From the NCBI GenBank assembly GCA_021850505.1, contig JAJZLW010000102.1, positions 1 through 64,000 on the forward strand: DNA of 64,000 bases, given 5' to 3'. Positions 9,870 to 19,046 of the stretch are shown here, in pieces. A program made the position numbers and the translations under genes. The notes beneath the pieces were generated by a model. That model searched no databases and was not told the DNA's origin. It worked only from the letters and a program-made list of their open reading frames with translations. Source of the DNA: Thermoplasmata archaeon. GTDB taxonomy: Archaea; Thermoplasmatota; Thermoplasmata; Thermoplasmatales; Thermoplasmataceae. The stretch's first letter is position 1; each line of letters begins with the position of its first letter.

Positions 9870-10157
9870 TCAAAGCTTGTATATGATATCTGAAACGACG
9901 TCGCCTTCCTTTATCCCGAGTGTTTTTGCCCCTGTAGTCAGGCTTGAAACCTTTGCCTTGAGCAGGCTTTCAAGATCCTTTACACCTGTTACCCTGACTG
10001 CTGTATCCTTAAGCTTTTCCGCAGCCTCTATGTTCAGGTATCCGCACATTACATAGCCTGTTTTTCCCTTGAGCATAACAAGTGGTGCTCCATACATATC
10101 TACCTTCAGGTATTCGTAGTCACGACTCTGTATTTTGATTGTCTCTGTGCATATCAT
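9870..10157 (-). CDS. DUF1805 family protein
   Basis: A 95-residue soluble protein. The central sequence APLVMLKGKTGYVMCGYLN followed by AAEKLKD and VTGVKDLESLL matches the DUF1805 (YunC-like) family that is widespread in archaea. Its biochemical role is unknown. It lies just upstream of hppA on the same strand, separated by about 50 nt that hold the hppA promoter, so it probably has its own transcript. Confidence 0.75.
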   Translation of the reverse strand: MICTETIKIQSRDYEYLKVDMYGAPLVMLKGKTGYVMCGYLNIEAAEKLKDTAVRVTGVKDLESLLKAKVSSLTTGAKTLGIKEGDVVSDIIYKL

Positions 10158-10209
10158 AGAAGTGAATCAATTGCAGGAATAAAAGCTACTGTGTTCATAG
10201 ACAAAACTA

Positions 10210-10953
10210 TTAGGCTTTAAATCCAAGACGGTCTCTGTTTCTACCCAGCACTCTACTGATTCCTGAACCATACTGTGCTGCCTTCTTGCTGGCCATAGAA
10301 ATACTCCTGCTCATCCCTGAAATGATTGCTGTCTGCCTTAGAATAAATTTGTTTGCTCCGTCAACAATGTGTGCAGATCTCGGAAGATTGCCTATCTCAA
10401 TGATTTGATCCTGGAGATATGGTAAGATCAATTTCTTTCCAAAGTGGCTGGCTATCTTTGTTTCCCTTGGAAGTGTTACCTCAAAGAGTTTCCTGATGCT
10501 TTCACTATTATCGAGATCTGGTTTTTCCTTAAACCTGTTATATCCATAGAAAATTTCGTCACTTCCCTGACCTGTTATCAGGTTTTCCTCATCTATTCTT
10601 TCAAGCAGAAGAGCAAGCACAGTCTCGTAACCAAGATCGCTCAGATTAATAACAGGATCTATCTTCTTTACGGTCAATGCAGTTTCAATTATTTCATCTT
10701 CGTCAACAATTATCTCGTGTAAGTCTGATCCCAGCATCCTAGCAGATTTCCTTGCAGCTCTGACATCATAAGATTCGGCGAGGCCACAGACATATAAACT
10801 ATACCTTCTTCTGGACAAGTAAGCTAAAAAAGAACTATCCAGTCCCCCGGAGAATGCGATAGCAGATTCAGGAGCTGAAGAGACGATAGCCTGAAATATT
10901 GAGTTGGTGATAATATCAGCGTAATATTCGATATCTGCTATTTTCTTTTCCAT
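10210..10953 (-). CDS. Asparagine-synthetase-like PP-loop protein (synthetase domain only)
   Basis: A 247-residue protein with the N-type ATP pyrophosphatase loop SGGLDSS and a later GQGSDEIFYGYNRF segment, both hallmarks of the AsnB synthetase domain. The N-terminal glutaminase domain is absent, so full-length AsnB (over 500 residues) is not encoded. It could use free ammonia or act in another adenylation reaction. Similar stand-alone proteins occur across archaea and are annotated as asparagine synthase-related. It lies alone between the DUF1805 gene and the divergent aldo-keto reductase. Confidence 0.8.
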   Translation of the reverse strand: MEKKIADIEYYADIITNSIFQAIVSSAPESAIAFSGGLDSSFLAYLSRRRYSLYVCGLAESYDVRAARKSARMLGSDLHEIIVDEDEIIETALTVKKIDPVINLSDLGYETVLALLLERIDEENLITGQGSDEIFYGYNRFKEKPDLDNSESIRKLFEVTLPRETKIASHFGKKLILPYLQDQIIEIGNLPRSAHIVDGANKFILRQTAIISGMSRSISMASKKAAQYGSGISRVLGRNRDRLGFKA

Positions 10954-11048
10954 GTATCCATCAGGAGATTTGTGAGAATATTAAAAACATTAATCGAAAA
11001 ATAGATTAAGTTTCGATTTAAATTGCCTGAAAATAAATAATAGATTAG

Positions 11049-11867
11049 ATGTCTTGTCGCATTGATATGATCAAAAACCTAGGCAAAAAGAGTGTATTTC
11101 CGGTTGGTATAGGAACATGGGGGATCGGTGGAAAGAGTACCTCTGTCAATAAAAACGATGAGTCTGAAATGATATCCATAGAATATGCCATTTCAAAAGG
11201 AATAAACGTTATAGATACAGCAGAAATGTATGCGGCAGGTCATTCGGAGGAGATCGTAGGTAAGGCAATCAAGAAATTTGACCGGGAGAAGCTGTTTATC
11301 ATATCAAAAGTCTGGCCGGATCATTTGAAAAGAGATGATCTGATAAAATCCGCCAGGGAAAGCATTAAAAGACTGGATATAGACTACCTGGATCTATACC
11401 TAATCCACTGGCCAAGTAATTCGGTACCTCTCGAAGAGAGCCTGAATGCCATGCTTTATTTGAAAGACAATGGTCTTACAAATCACATCGGAGTAAGCAA
11501 CTTTGGACCAGATCTTTTGGAGAAATCTATTGAAATTTCTGGAAAGCACAATATTCTTGCGGACGAGATAGAATATAATTATACTAATCAGAAGGAGGCC
11601 GAATCCACAATATCATTCTGCCAGAAGCATGGCATAAACATAATAGCATATTCCCCACTTTCAAAGGGGAATATACCCAGAGATGAACGTATCTTGAGAA
11701 TCGCGGAAAAGCATGGAGTTTCAGAGGCACAGGTGATACTGAGGTTTCTGATGGAGGATAGTCTGCCAATACCAAAGGCAGTTAAAAAGGCACATATTGA
11801 TGATATCGTAGAATCAATTAAACTTCATTTGGATCAGAATGAAATAAATGAATTAAGGAAGGCATAA
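11049..11867 (+). CDS. Aldo/keto reductase
   Basis: A 272-residue NAD(P)H-dependent oxidoreductase of the AKR TIM-barrel family. The catalytic tetrad is visible: D56, Y61, K87 and H120 (VIDTAEMYAAGHSEE; IISKVWP; LYLIHWP). The C-terminal cofactor-binding segment SLPIPKAVKKAHI is present. A TATA-like box (cgatttaaatt) lies about 30 nt before the ATG, suggesting independent transcription. The substrate is unknown; sugar aldehydes or related carbonyls are typical. Confidence 0.9.
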   Translation: MSCRIDMIKNLGKKSVFPVGIGTWGIGGKSTSVNKNDESEMISIEYAISKGINVIDTAEMYAAGHSEEIVGKAIKKFDREKLFIISKVWPDHLKRDDLIKSARESIKRLDIDYLDLYLIHWPSNSVPLEESLNAMLYLKDNGLTNHIGVSNFGPDLLEKSIEISGKHNILADEIEYNYTNQKEAESTISFCQKHGINIIAYSPLSKGNIPRDERILRIAEKHGVSEAQVILRFLMEDSLPIPKAVKKAHIDDIVESIKLHLDQNEINELRKA

Positions 11868-11919
11868 AGCGAGAAATGTTCAATTATGGAATTCTATCCG
11901 GAGATCGCAGTTTATATCA

Positions 11920-12219
11920 TTAAAGCTGGTTCCTTTGTGGCTCGCAACTTATAGAGTTGGCATCCTCCTTCACTGATACCTTCTCGCCTTCCCGAATATA
12001 TACCCGCGATCTGCAGAAAAAGGAAATTCCTTCAGACTCGACCAGCAAAATGTAATATTTTTCAGGCAAATTATCAGGTGTAGCAAACAGCTGCACGGTA
12101 TCCTTTACCACACCGGACGATGCTTCATATTCCTTTAAACGTTCAGATCGACAGTTATAGCATCTTTTTCTTTTTTCCAAAAACGAAGTGGAACAATCTT
12201 CACATCTGTATAGTATCAT
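11920..12219 (-). CDS. DUF35 Zn-ribbon/OB-fold acyl-CoA-associated protein
   Basis: A 99-residue protein with an N-terminal zinc ribbon (C6, C9, C20, C23) followed by an OB-fold-like region. DUF35 proteins partner thiolases: in archaeal mevalonate synthesis they bridge acetoacetyl-CoA thiolase and HMG-CoA synthase, and in steroid side-chain degradation they bind thiolase-like aldolases. Here the gene starts 4 nt inside the end of a thiolase-family gene, so the two are translationally coupled and very likely form a complex. No HMG-CoA synthase gene lies beside them. Confidence 0.82.
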   Translation of the reverse strand: MILYRCEDCSTSFLEKRKRCYNCRSERLKEYEASSGVVKDTVQLFATPDNLPEKYYILLVESEGISFFCRSRVYIREGEKVSVKEDANSISCEPQRNQL

Positions 12220-13358
12220 GGAAACGCCTCGTAAATAGCTGCCACAGCATTGTTTCCAAAGCCTGCCATGTTCAGAGTAAAGCCAACATCATGCTTCTTA
12301 ACCTGTCTTGCGCCAGCGAGACCGTTTATCTGCTGGAATATCTCGCATGCCTGTGCGATCCCTGTTGCGCCAATTGGATGGCCTTTTGAGTTCAGTCCGC
12401 CGCTTGGATTGATCGGGAGTCCTCCGGAAATTTCTGTGTATCCGTCAAGCAATGCCCTGTGCCCTGAACCTCTTTCAAAAAAGCCTATGTTCTCGCTTTC
12501 AACTATTTCCAGGATTGTAGACATATCGTGCAATTCTGCAAAGTCTACGTCTTTTCTCTCGAGACCGGATTCTTTGAATACTTTGTCGGAGGCTCCCTTC
12601 ACGCAATCAATTTCAAGAAAAGATTTCCTTTCGGATATTACCGGGTTGGATGAAGATGAAGCAATAGAACTTATTTTTACAGCCTTTCCAGTAAACGACT
12701 GAACCATATCATCACGAGTCAGGATCAGGGATGCAGCTCCGTCACTAACCGGGCAGAAATCGTATATTCTGAGTGGGTCTGCTATCATCTTTGATCTCAT
12801 TATTTCTGATAATTCAACAGGCTTCTGGAAGTGAGCGTACGGGTTCATTGCTCCATTTCTATGATTCTTCACAGCGACAGATGAGATACTTTCCATTCCC
12901 ACGTCGTATTCTCGCATGTAAATTTTTGCCATGAATGCTGCGAGGGAGGGTAAAGTAAGTCCGGATTTTCTCTCACGTTCGGAAAGCAATGAAGCAATTA
13001 TGGAAGTCGACCTTCTTGATGGTACAGAAGTCATCTTTTCAGCGCCAATAATTAGGATAGTGTTAAAATCTCCACTTTCTATCATGGAATTTGCTATATA
13101 TATTGCTGAACCGCCGCTTCCGCTTGTATTGTCTATCCTAAGGGATGGTGTCTCTTCGATAGAAAGGGATGAGCAGATATGATCTGATAAACCTGATAAA
13201 CCAGTGTATTCACCGCCATAGGAATTGGAGACTATCACAAGATCTATAGAATCAGAGTATCTTGCAGAAATGTCCCGTGAACTCTCAACCGCAAGTGATA
13301 TTAGATCCTCTTCCCTCTTACCGAACCTAGTCATCCCAAACCCTGCGATAGAGGTCAT
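12216..13358 (-). CDS. Thiolase-superfamily protein lacking the nucleophilic Cys
   Basis: A 380-residue protein of SCP-x/archaeal thiolase type. It has FGKREEDLISLAVESS at the N-terminus, the GGLNSKGHPIGATGIAQ motif with the catalytic His, and a C-terminal AGFGNNAVAAIYE. The usual active-site motif (N/E)xxCxSG is replaced by IDNTSGSGG, so Ser79 stands where the acyl-accepting Cys belongs. The later HDC-type motif reads HDMST, and the C-terminal Cys loop also lacks Cys. A normal Claisen thiolase reaction is therefore doubtful. It may be a retro-aldolase partner, as in the Ltp2/DitF lineage, or a structural subunit. It is co-translated with the DUF35 gene. Confidence 0.82.
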   Translation of the reverse strand: MTSIAGFGMTRFGKREEDLISLAVESSRDISARYSDSIDLVIVSNSYGGEYTGLSGLSDHICSSLSIEETPSLRIDNTSGSGGSAIYIANSMIESGDFNTILIIGAEKMTSVPSRRSTSIIASLLSERERKSGLTLPSLAAFMAKIYMREYDVGMESISSVAVKNHRNGAMNPYAHFQKPVELSEIMRSKMIADPLRIYDFCPVSDGAASLILTRDDMVQSFTGKAVKISSIASSSSNPVISERKSFLEIDCVKGASDKVFKESGLERKDVDFAELHDMSTILEIVESENIGFFERGSGHRALLDGYTEISGGLPINPSGGLNSKGHPIGATGIAQACEIFQQINGLAGARQVKKHDVGFTLNMAGFGNNAVAAIYEAFP

Positions 13359-13704
13359 TCCTAATAGAATATGAAAACAGTTAAAGTAAGTTGCGAATTA
13401 TTATAAAATCGAGTCTATTGTTTTCTTCACCCTACATAAAGGATGATAAAAATAATTCCACACCTGAACCATGTTAACTTCTGGTTGCTTGATGGTACTA
13501 TTAAAAATACTATTTCAAGAGCTGAAGATGTCTGGGTGTATGAAATTCAATCTATCTGTTTGTTGAAAGGCTAAACTCTCTGGGTGCAAGTGAGAAAAAA
13601 ATTCAGAACGGGCATACTATAGTCATGGTCATGCAAGAGCACATTTAAGAAAAAAAAGGACTTCTCATAACATCTTACTAAGATCACCAGTATTCGTAAC
13701 CGAA
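13359..13704. other. Intergenic region without a recognisable gene
   Basis: About 350 nt, AT-rich with short A-runs. No ORF of convincing length, tRNA or repeat array is visible. A short frame near 13556-13643 (FVERLNSLG and onward) faintly recalls transposase C-termini, but it is too short to call. Confidence 0.4.
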
Positions 13705-13758
13705 ATGCAACAAGTTCAAAAAACAAAAATATTATCAGTGCAAATAGATTACTATTTA

Positions 13759-14160
13759 ATGTCTTCTACCGACCCAGATGCTTATACGCCTAGACTGTTC
13801 AGAGTTATACTTCCTGTAAATAATATAGAAATGGCCCAGAAATTTTACTCCTCATTACTTAACATGGAAGGGAAAAGGGTTTCCCCTGGAAGGCACTACT
13901 TCCAATGTGGGGGGACTATACTTGCCTGTTTTGACCCAAGGAGTGATGGCGACCAATTCGATCTTTCTCCAAATCCAGATCACATATATTTCTCAGTAAA
14001 GAATCTCAATGATGTATTCAAAAGAGCACAGCGGTTGGGAGCTGTTATTTTAGATGAGATTGGAACAAGGCCCTGGGGAGAAACTTAATTCTACATGAAA
14101 GATCCATTTGGGAATAAAATTTGTTTCGTTCAAGAAGAGACCGTACTTACGGGTAATTGA
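13759..14160 (+). pseudogene. VOC/glyoxalase-fold protein interrupted by an in-frame stop
   Basis: The frame reads a typical one-module VOC domain: RLFRVILPVNNIEMAQKFY, then the HIYFSVKNLNDVFKRA strand-helix, then RPWGET. A TAA codon occurs at 14086-14088. The same frame then continues with FYMKDPFGNKICFVQEE to a TGA at 14158-14160. RPWGE-x-FYMKDPFGN is the classic uninterrupted VOC C-terminus with its metal-ligand region, so a single point substitution has split the gene. The start at 13759 is favoured by an AT-rich box about 29 nt upstream; an in-frame ATG at 13705 also exists. It could be a recent pseudogene or a sequencing error. VOC proteins include glyoxalases, dioxygenases and resistance proteins; the substrate is unknown. 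Confidence 0.8.
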
Positions 14161-14367
14161 TAGAAAAAATATCAATGAGAAAATGCATTAACCAAACATA
14201 TTACAAAGCAATTTGATTTATTGGTCTAACCCCTATCAGTGGATGGAGTTAATCAGATATAATATTAAAGGATCTTTTCTCTCAAACCACTGAAAAGTGT
14301 TCTTGTGATTAAGTTTTATACAAATGCCGTTCAGTATTGTAAAAATAAAAATGGAGTGGTCTTTATT

Positions 14368-14721
14368 CTATCTTTTTTCATTCTCTTCCCTGGGAATGAA
14401 AAACAAGTTCACTCCTCTTAGATTGAACATTAAACGAACCGAAAAAAATATACCTCCAGTGAAAAACACTAGAATAAGATATAACACTCCATACCAAACT
14501 TCTGCCTGACCGAATATAGTAGTTTCCAGATAGAGGAATAAATAGAGAAGTGCCCCGGCCGCAGTTAAGATTGTAATATACCCAGACACCTTGAATAACT
14601 GTATATTTAAGGCTCTCCTGCTGTTAGGTCTTTTGACGCGGACAGACATGAATAGAACGATGATTGATGATAATGTTAAAGCTATCATCGTTATAAAAAA
14701 TAAAATAAATAAAAAATTCAT
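14368..14721 (-). CDS. Small three-helix membrane protein of unknown function
   Basis: A 117-residue protein with three strongly hydrophobic segments (near residues 2-27, 47-67 and 77-99) separated by basic loops, and a charged C-terminus. I recognise no family. It stands alone between the broken VOC gene and the AT-rich island, on the opposite strand from both. Confidence 0.55.
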   Translation of the reverse strand: MNFLFILFFITMIALTLSSIIVLFMSVRVKRPNSRRALNIQLFKVSGYITILTAAGALLYLFLYLETTIFGQAEVWYGVLYLILVFFTGGIFFSVRLMFNLRGVNLFFIPREENEKR

Positions 14722-14964
14722 TCTAAACTCACTTACCCGTTTCCCTCACAAATGAAGTTCATTCGAAAGTAATATTTAACAAATGCAATTTGAAAATCAT
14801 TACATAGAACATAATGCAGAGGAATAGATAGAAGCGAAGACATAGGGGATAAAGGGCATTTACCCGAACTTCGCCATTTATGTAAATAGGTCGTCCATAC
14901 AATTAGTATAACATTCAGAAGGTCTTAAATATATGTCATCGAATATAGATAATATAGGCTTTGA

Positions 14965-15472
14965 GATTGTATTGAATATTTAGATGTAATAGCACTGGCA
15001 AAACCTCTTCTTGTTTATGACCTAAAGGAATTGTTCAGGTATGTTATCGATTATTCCGTTTCTGAGGTATTGGAAACTAAACTGAAGAAATCGGATTTCA
15101 TAATCACTGAGAATTATCATATACGTTTAAAACCTGATACGGCTAAGCTACTGATTGATAAAATCAAGAATGATTTCAACAAGCGATATGAGTTCAAGAA
15201 CAAGCAATACACAATTGACAACATCATGCTTGAAAATGTCAGGGAATTGAGCAGATACATTCATGAAAGCAAAAAAGTTGGAATTCAAAATACCTGATAT
15301 TGAAATATCAAGGAATGATACTATCGACATTAAGAACAGGATCATGTCAATTGATCCCGAGAAACGTAAAGCCTTGAAGATAAACAAATCTACATTGTGG
15401 TATCAGCAAAAGAAGATTAAAGAGGGTAAGACCATAAAGATGTATAATGAAACCATGGGGAAGATAGAATGA
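14965..15472 (+). pseudogene. cas1: Remnant of a Cas1-family integrase (cas1 or casposase), C-terminal part, frameshifted
   Basis: From 14992 one frame reads AKPLLVYDLKELFRYVIDYSV, then KKSDFIITENYHIRLKPD, then NVRELSRYI. This follows the Cas1 C-terminal pattern, in which LVYDLxExFR leads to D(F)xxTxxYxxRLxP and the final helices. At about 15264-15268 one extra base shifts the frame. The second frame, from 15269, continues with KAKKLEFKIPDIEI, SIDPEKRKALKINKSTLW and YQQKKIKEG, matching the tail found on many archaeal Cas1 proteins. The N-terminal half is missing: a stop lies at 14962 in this frame, and upstream sequence is noncoding apart from a hint (NIGFE) in another frame. No CRISPR repeats, cas2 or cas4 occur nearby. 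The TGA at the end overlaps the start of the CBS-HEPN gene (ATGA), so this gene was once the upstream member of that operon. Confidence 0.78.
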
Positions 15473-16296
15473 ATAATCATATGCCTGTTGATTACGTGTT
15501 GTATAAATTAAATGAAACATTACAGGTAAAAGATATTTCTAATGAATTAGTAATCGCTAGGGATATTAATGAAGCTATTAACATTAAATCAAAATTGGAT
15601 TTTGACATAATTCCTATAAAAGTAAATGGAAAAATTACCACTTATTACGATTCCAAGTTAAATTCAGAAAAGAAAATTGAACCACAAGAAGTAATATCTG
15701 AATCAACCGGTATTCTTGAAACTCTTAGCTATCTATCGAGAAGGGATTTCTATTTTGTCATTAGTGGAAATGATATTACTCATATAGTTCATTACTCAGA
15801 CCTAAACAGTCCATTAGTTTCCTTAGGCATTTACGCCCAAATTGCATATTGTGAATTATCCTTACGAAACTTTGCAAGATCAAGAAATGCTTCTAACTCG
15901 GATTATGGAGAAAAATTCCTTAAAAATATAAACAAAATTTCCAAGCATTCCGGCTTAGAAATCAATGTTGAAAGGGCAAAAAAGCAGTTTCGAGATAAGC
16001 AGAGTTTACAAATTGAAACAGACTTGTTTGATGAACTTTACTTTGATGATGAATTGATTTTGTTCAGAGAACAGATAAAATCTAAGCTGGACGCAAGCGA
16101 AATAGAAAAATTTGCGGAATTCATTAATCTTGAAGATTCTAGAATTAAGTTGCTAAAGGATATGAGAAATGAAGTTATGCATTCAAAGCCTGAGATTATT
16201 AAAAAACAATCTGACATCGATGAATGGCTGAAGTTGTTACAATATTGCCAGAATATCATAAATGTCTTATCTGGAAAGACGGTGTTTTATAAATGA
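15469..16296 (+). CDS. CBS-pair plus HEPN-like protein linked to a restriction-modification gene
   Basis: A 275-residue protein. Residues 1 to about 120 look like a CBS pair: VDYVLYKLNETLQVKDI, then DIIPIKVNGKITTYY, then VISESTGILETL and VISGNDITHIVHYSDLNSP. Such modules bind adenine nucleotides. The helical C-terminal half ends with R233-NEVM-H238, which fits the RxxxxH active-site motif of HEPN ribonucleases, in a helix followed by a last amphipathic helix. The ATG overlaps the stop of the Cas1 remnant, and its stop overlaps the start of the type IIG gene, 4 nt in each case. A nucleotide-sensing RNase that acts when restriction fails is a plausible role, but this is inference. Base composition is distinctly AT-rich compared with the chromosome around it. 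Confidence 0.7.
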   Translation: MNNHMPVDYVLYKLNETLQVKDISNELVIARDINEAINIKSKLDFDIIPIKVNGKITTYYDSKLNSEKKIEPQEVISESTGILETLSYLSRRDFYFVISGNDITHIVHYSDLNSPLVSLGIYAQIAYCELSLRNFARSRNASNSDYGEKFLKNINKISKHSGLEINVERAKKQFRDKQSLQIETDLFDELYFDDELILFREQIKSKLDASEIEKFAEFINLEDSRIKLLKDMRNEVMHSKPEIIKKQSDIDEWLKLLQYCQNIINVLSGKTVFYK

Positions 16297-19046
16297 ACAA
16301 GAAAGACGGAAACGCAGCAGCTGATGGCATTGACTTTGAAAGAATCGTTGAACTAATTTCCAAATACGAGGGAATCAAGAAATCAGGTGAAATCAAAAAG
16401 TACAATGAAGAATCCACAAAGAAGGACTTCATACAACCTCTTTTTGAATCTCTGGGTTGGAATTTTTCAAATAGAGGAAAGAGTAACGACTCTGTAAGTG
16501 CTGAGGAAAAAATATCAAAGAAGCGTGTAGATTATGGATTCAGGATCAATGGTATTCCACAGTTTTTCCTCGAAGCCAAGCCACTGAGAGAGGAGAACAT
16601 CCATACAAATCGTGATTACGTACTTCAGGCCATAGACTACTCATGGATGAAATCCTGTTCATGGGCAATATTGTGTAATTTTGAAACCATTGCGGTTTTC
16701 AATGCTGACTGGAAAGAATCAAATTATAGTAACAACAAATTGTTTGTTTTTCACCCGAGTGATTTCTTAACAAATCCATATTTCAAAATGCTATCCAAGG
16801 AATCATTTGAGAAAAACGAATTAGACGCATTCGCTGAACGAGTATATAAAAAGCCACTAAAGTCTCGCATAGACAAACAACTTCTTCAGGATATGATTCA
16901 TTTCAGAGAGGTTCTTTCAAAGGATATTGTTAGGAATAATCAGGATAGGCATCTTACTGAGGACGATATAGACGAATCTATACAGAGAATACTAGACCGT
17001 CTTATATTCATTAGAAACGCAGAGGACAGAGGGTTAGAAGAGAATCAGTTACAATCCAATGTTAGACAATGGTACTCAAAAGGAAAGGGACATCTAATAA
17101 AGGAAATAACAAGGATATACAAGGATTTTGATGATAAATACAACAGTAAACTCTTTGCTCACCATTTATGTGATGACCTTTACATCGACAATGAAGCATT
17201 ACAAGAAGTTATAGAAGGCCTTAATCAATCAAAAGACAATTCATACAGATATGATTTCTCTATCATTGAATCCGATGTACTGGGAAACATATATGAACAG
17301 TATTTGGGGAACATTCTCAAGTCAACACTAAAGAGAGCAAAACTTGAGGAATCAAAAACACACAGGAAAGAACAGGGCATCTATTATACGCCCTCTTACA
17401 TAGTTGATTATATTGTAAAGAATACAGTTGGAGAATATATTAAAACTCATACACCTGAGGAAATCAAAAAGGTTAAGATTCTTGATCCAGCTTGTGGTTC
17501 TGGAAGCTTTTTGATAAGGGCATACAAGGAATTGGAAAATTATTGGAAACAGAATTCTGACTTTGCTCAGCTTACTTTGGATAGTGAGGAATTCTATTCA
17601 AAAAAGGTTGATATCCTAAAGAATAACATTTTCGGGGTAGATTTAGACCCTAAGGCTGTGGAAATAGCCCAACTGAACCTCTTATTGCAGATATCTGAAA
17701 GAAAACAGAGATTGCCCATACTTCAAAACAACATCAAGGTTGGTAACAGTTTGATTGATGACCCTACCGTGAGTGATAGGGCCTTCAAATGGGAAGAGGA
17801 ATTTCCTGAGATAATAAAAGAAGGCGGGTTCGATATCGTAATTGGAAATCCTCCTTACGTATTTACAAGAGATGTTGAATTTCAAAACAATTTCAAAAGA
17901 TACATAGAAAATAAGTATTTTGAAGGGTTGGAATCGAAAGCTAACAAACGAGCAAAACAGTCTGGTAAAATTAATTTATATGCTATATTCTTAATAAGAG
18001 GCATAACCTTAGAAAAGAATTCTGGTCTTTTTTCATTCATTATTCCAAACAATATTCTAAGAACAACCACCTATGATATAATAAGAAAATTTATACTTGA
18101 AACCAGTAAAATCATAAAGATTGTTGATTTAGGACCAGGAATTTTTGAAAATGTGACAGCTTCAACTATAGTTCTTTTATTACAAAGAGAAAGTAAGATA
18201 GAATTAAGAAATAAAAATAACGTTACAGTTCTCCATGGTCTCAATGAAACTGGCAACATAAAAAGAGTTAGTCAATCTAAGTTCCTTGAAAATACAAGCT
18301 ATGTTTTCAATGTCACATTAGGAAACAGTGAATTACCTTTGATAAATAAAATAGAAAGAAATACAAAGAAATTAGGAGAAGAGGCCGATTATATAATTGA
18401 GGGCATCGTAGGAAATTTAAAATCGGATGTCGTTGATTCCGCAATTAACGAGAAATGTAAAAAGTTTTTGACTGGAAAGGATATTAATAGGTATTCTATA
18501 TTATATAAAAATAAATACATAATTTATGATAGAACGAAACTTCATCGTGCAAGACCAGAGGAAGTTTTTACAAATCATAAGATAATTATACAACGCATCA
18601 GTGGAGGTAATAGACCAATTAAAGCTGTACTAGATAGAGAAGGTTATTTTTCATTTGCATCAACTAACCTCTTAACATTAAGAAAAGATTCAAGGCTAGA
18701 ATTTGAATATGTTTTAGGTATATTAAACTCGAAATTAATGAACTGGTATTATGTCAATAGGTTTACGAATGGTTCATTACTGACAGTAAATATATCTAAA
18801 ACGTTCCTAGAGCAAATTCCAATAAAATATGCTAACAAATCAGATGAAATAGAAATAAAAGGACTTGTTGATAAGATGCTCTCCTTAAAGAGGGAATTAG
18901 TATCACTATCCTATAAAAAGACAGACAAAATTTATTCTTTAGAGACAGAATTTAACAAATTAGATTCTAGAGTTGACCAATTAGTTTACAAAATTTATGA
19001 ACTTAATGATGATGAAATTAAAGTAATTGAAAAGTTCTTCTCTTAG
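16293..19046 (+). CDS. Type IIG restriction-modification enzyme (nuclease, N6-adenine methylase and specificity in one chain)
   Basis: A 917-residue protein. The N-terminal type I R-like nuclease domain has D80 and E94-A-K96 (KKRVDYGF; FFLEAKPL), a PD-(D/E)xK core. A helical linker leads to the methyltransferase with motif I DPACGSGSF (398-406) and catalytic NPPY (519-522), preceded by GIYYTPSYIVDYIVKNT. The last roughly 300 residues form a TaqI-like target recognition region, with a phrase near FTNGSLLTVNISK typical of Eco57I-like enzymes. Family members methylate one strand and cut at a distance from an asymmetric site. The gene is full length with no visible lesion. It is coupled to the CBS-HEPN gene upstream and overlaps a small ORF downstream by 20 nt. 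The low GC content suggests acquisition. Confidence 0.9.
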   Translation: MNKKDGNAAADGIDFERIVELISKYEGIKKSGEIKKYNEESTKKDFIQPLFESLGWNFSNRGKSNDSVSAEEKISKKRVDYGFRINGIPQFFLEAKPLREENIHTNRDYVLQAIDYSWMKSCSWAILCNFETIAVFNADWKESNYSNNKLFVFHPSDFLTNPYFKMLSKESFEKNELDAFAERVYKKPLKSRIDKQLLQDMIHFREVLSKDIVRNNQDRHLTEDDIDESIQRILDRLIFIRNAEDRGLEENQLQSNVRQWYSKGKGHLIKEITRIYKDFDDKYNSKLFAHHLCDDLYIDNEALQEVIEGLNQSKDNSYRYDFSIIESDVLGNIYEQYLGNILKSTLKRAKLEESKTHRKEQGIYYTPSYIVDYIVKNTVGEYIKTHTPEEIKKVKILDPACGSGSFLIRAYKELENYWKQNSDFAQLTLDSEEFYSKKVDILKNNIFGVDLDPKAVEIAQLNLLLQISERKQRLPILQNNIKVGNSLIDDPTVSDRAFKWEEEFPEIIKEGGFDIVIGNPPYVFTRDVEFQNNFKRYIENKYFEGLESKANKRAKQSGKINLYAIFLIRGITLEKNSGLFSFIIPNNILRTTTYDIIRKFILETSKIIKIVDLGPGIFENVTASTIVLLLQRESKIELRNKNNVTVLHGLNETGNIKRVSQSKFLENTSYVFNVTLGNSELPLINKIERNTKKLGEEADYIIEGIVGNLKSDVVDSAINEKCKKFLTGKDINRYSILYKNKYIIYDRTKLHRARPEEVFTNHKIIIQRISGGNRPIKAVLDREGYFSFASTNLLTLRKDSRLEFEYVLGILNSKLMNWYYVNRFTNGSLLTVNISKTFLEQIPIKYANKSDEIEIKGLVDKMLSLKRELVSLSYKKTDKIYSLETEFNKLDSRVDQLVYKIYELNDDEIKVIEKFFS

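Noticed and set aside
13556..13643. Short frame FVERLNSLG as a transposase C-terminus
   Set aside because: Fewer than 30 codons, with only a weak resemblance and no supporting inverted repeats.
14215..14250. Possible decayed copy of the tRNA-Ile 3' end (ggtctaacccctat versus ggtcaaccccatt) as a left attachment site
   Set aside because: The match needs an inserted base, covers only about 12 nt and lies beyond the likely island border, so chance is a good explanation.
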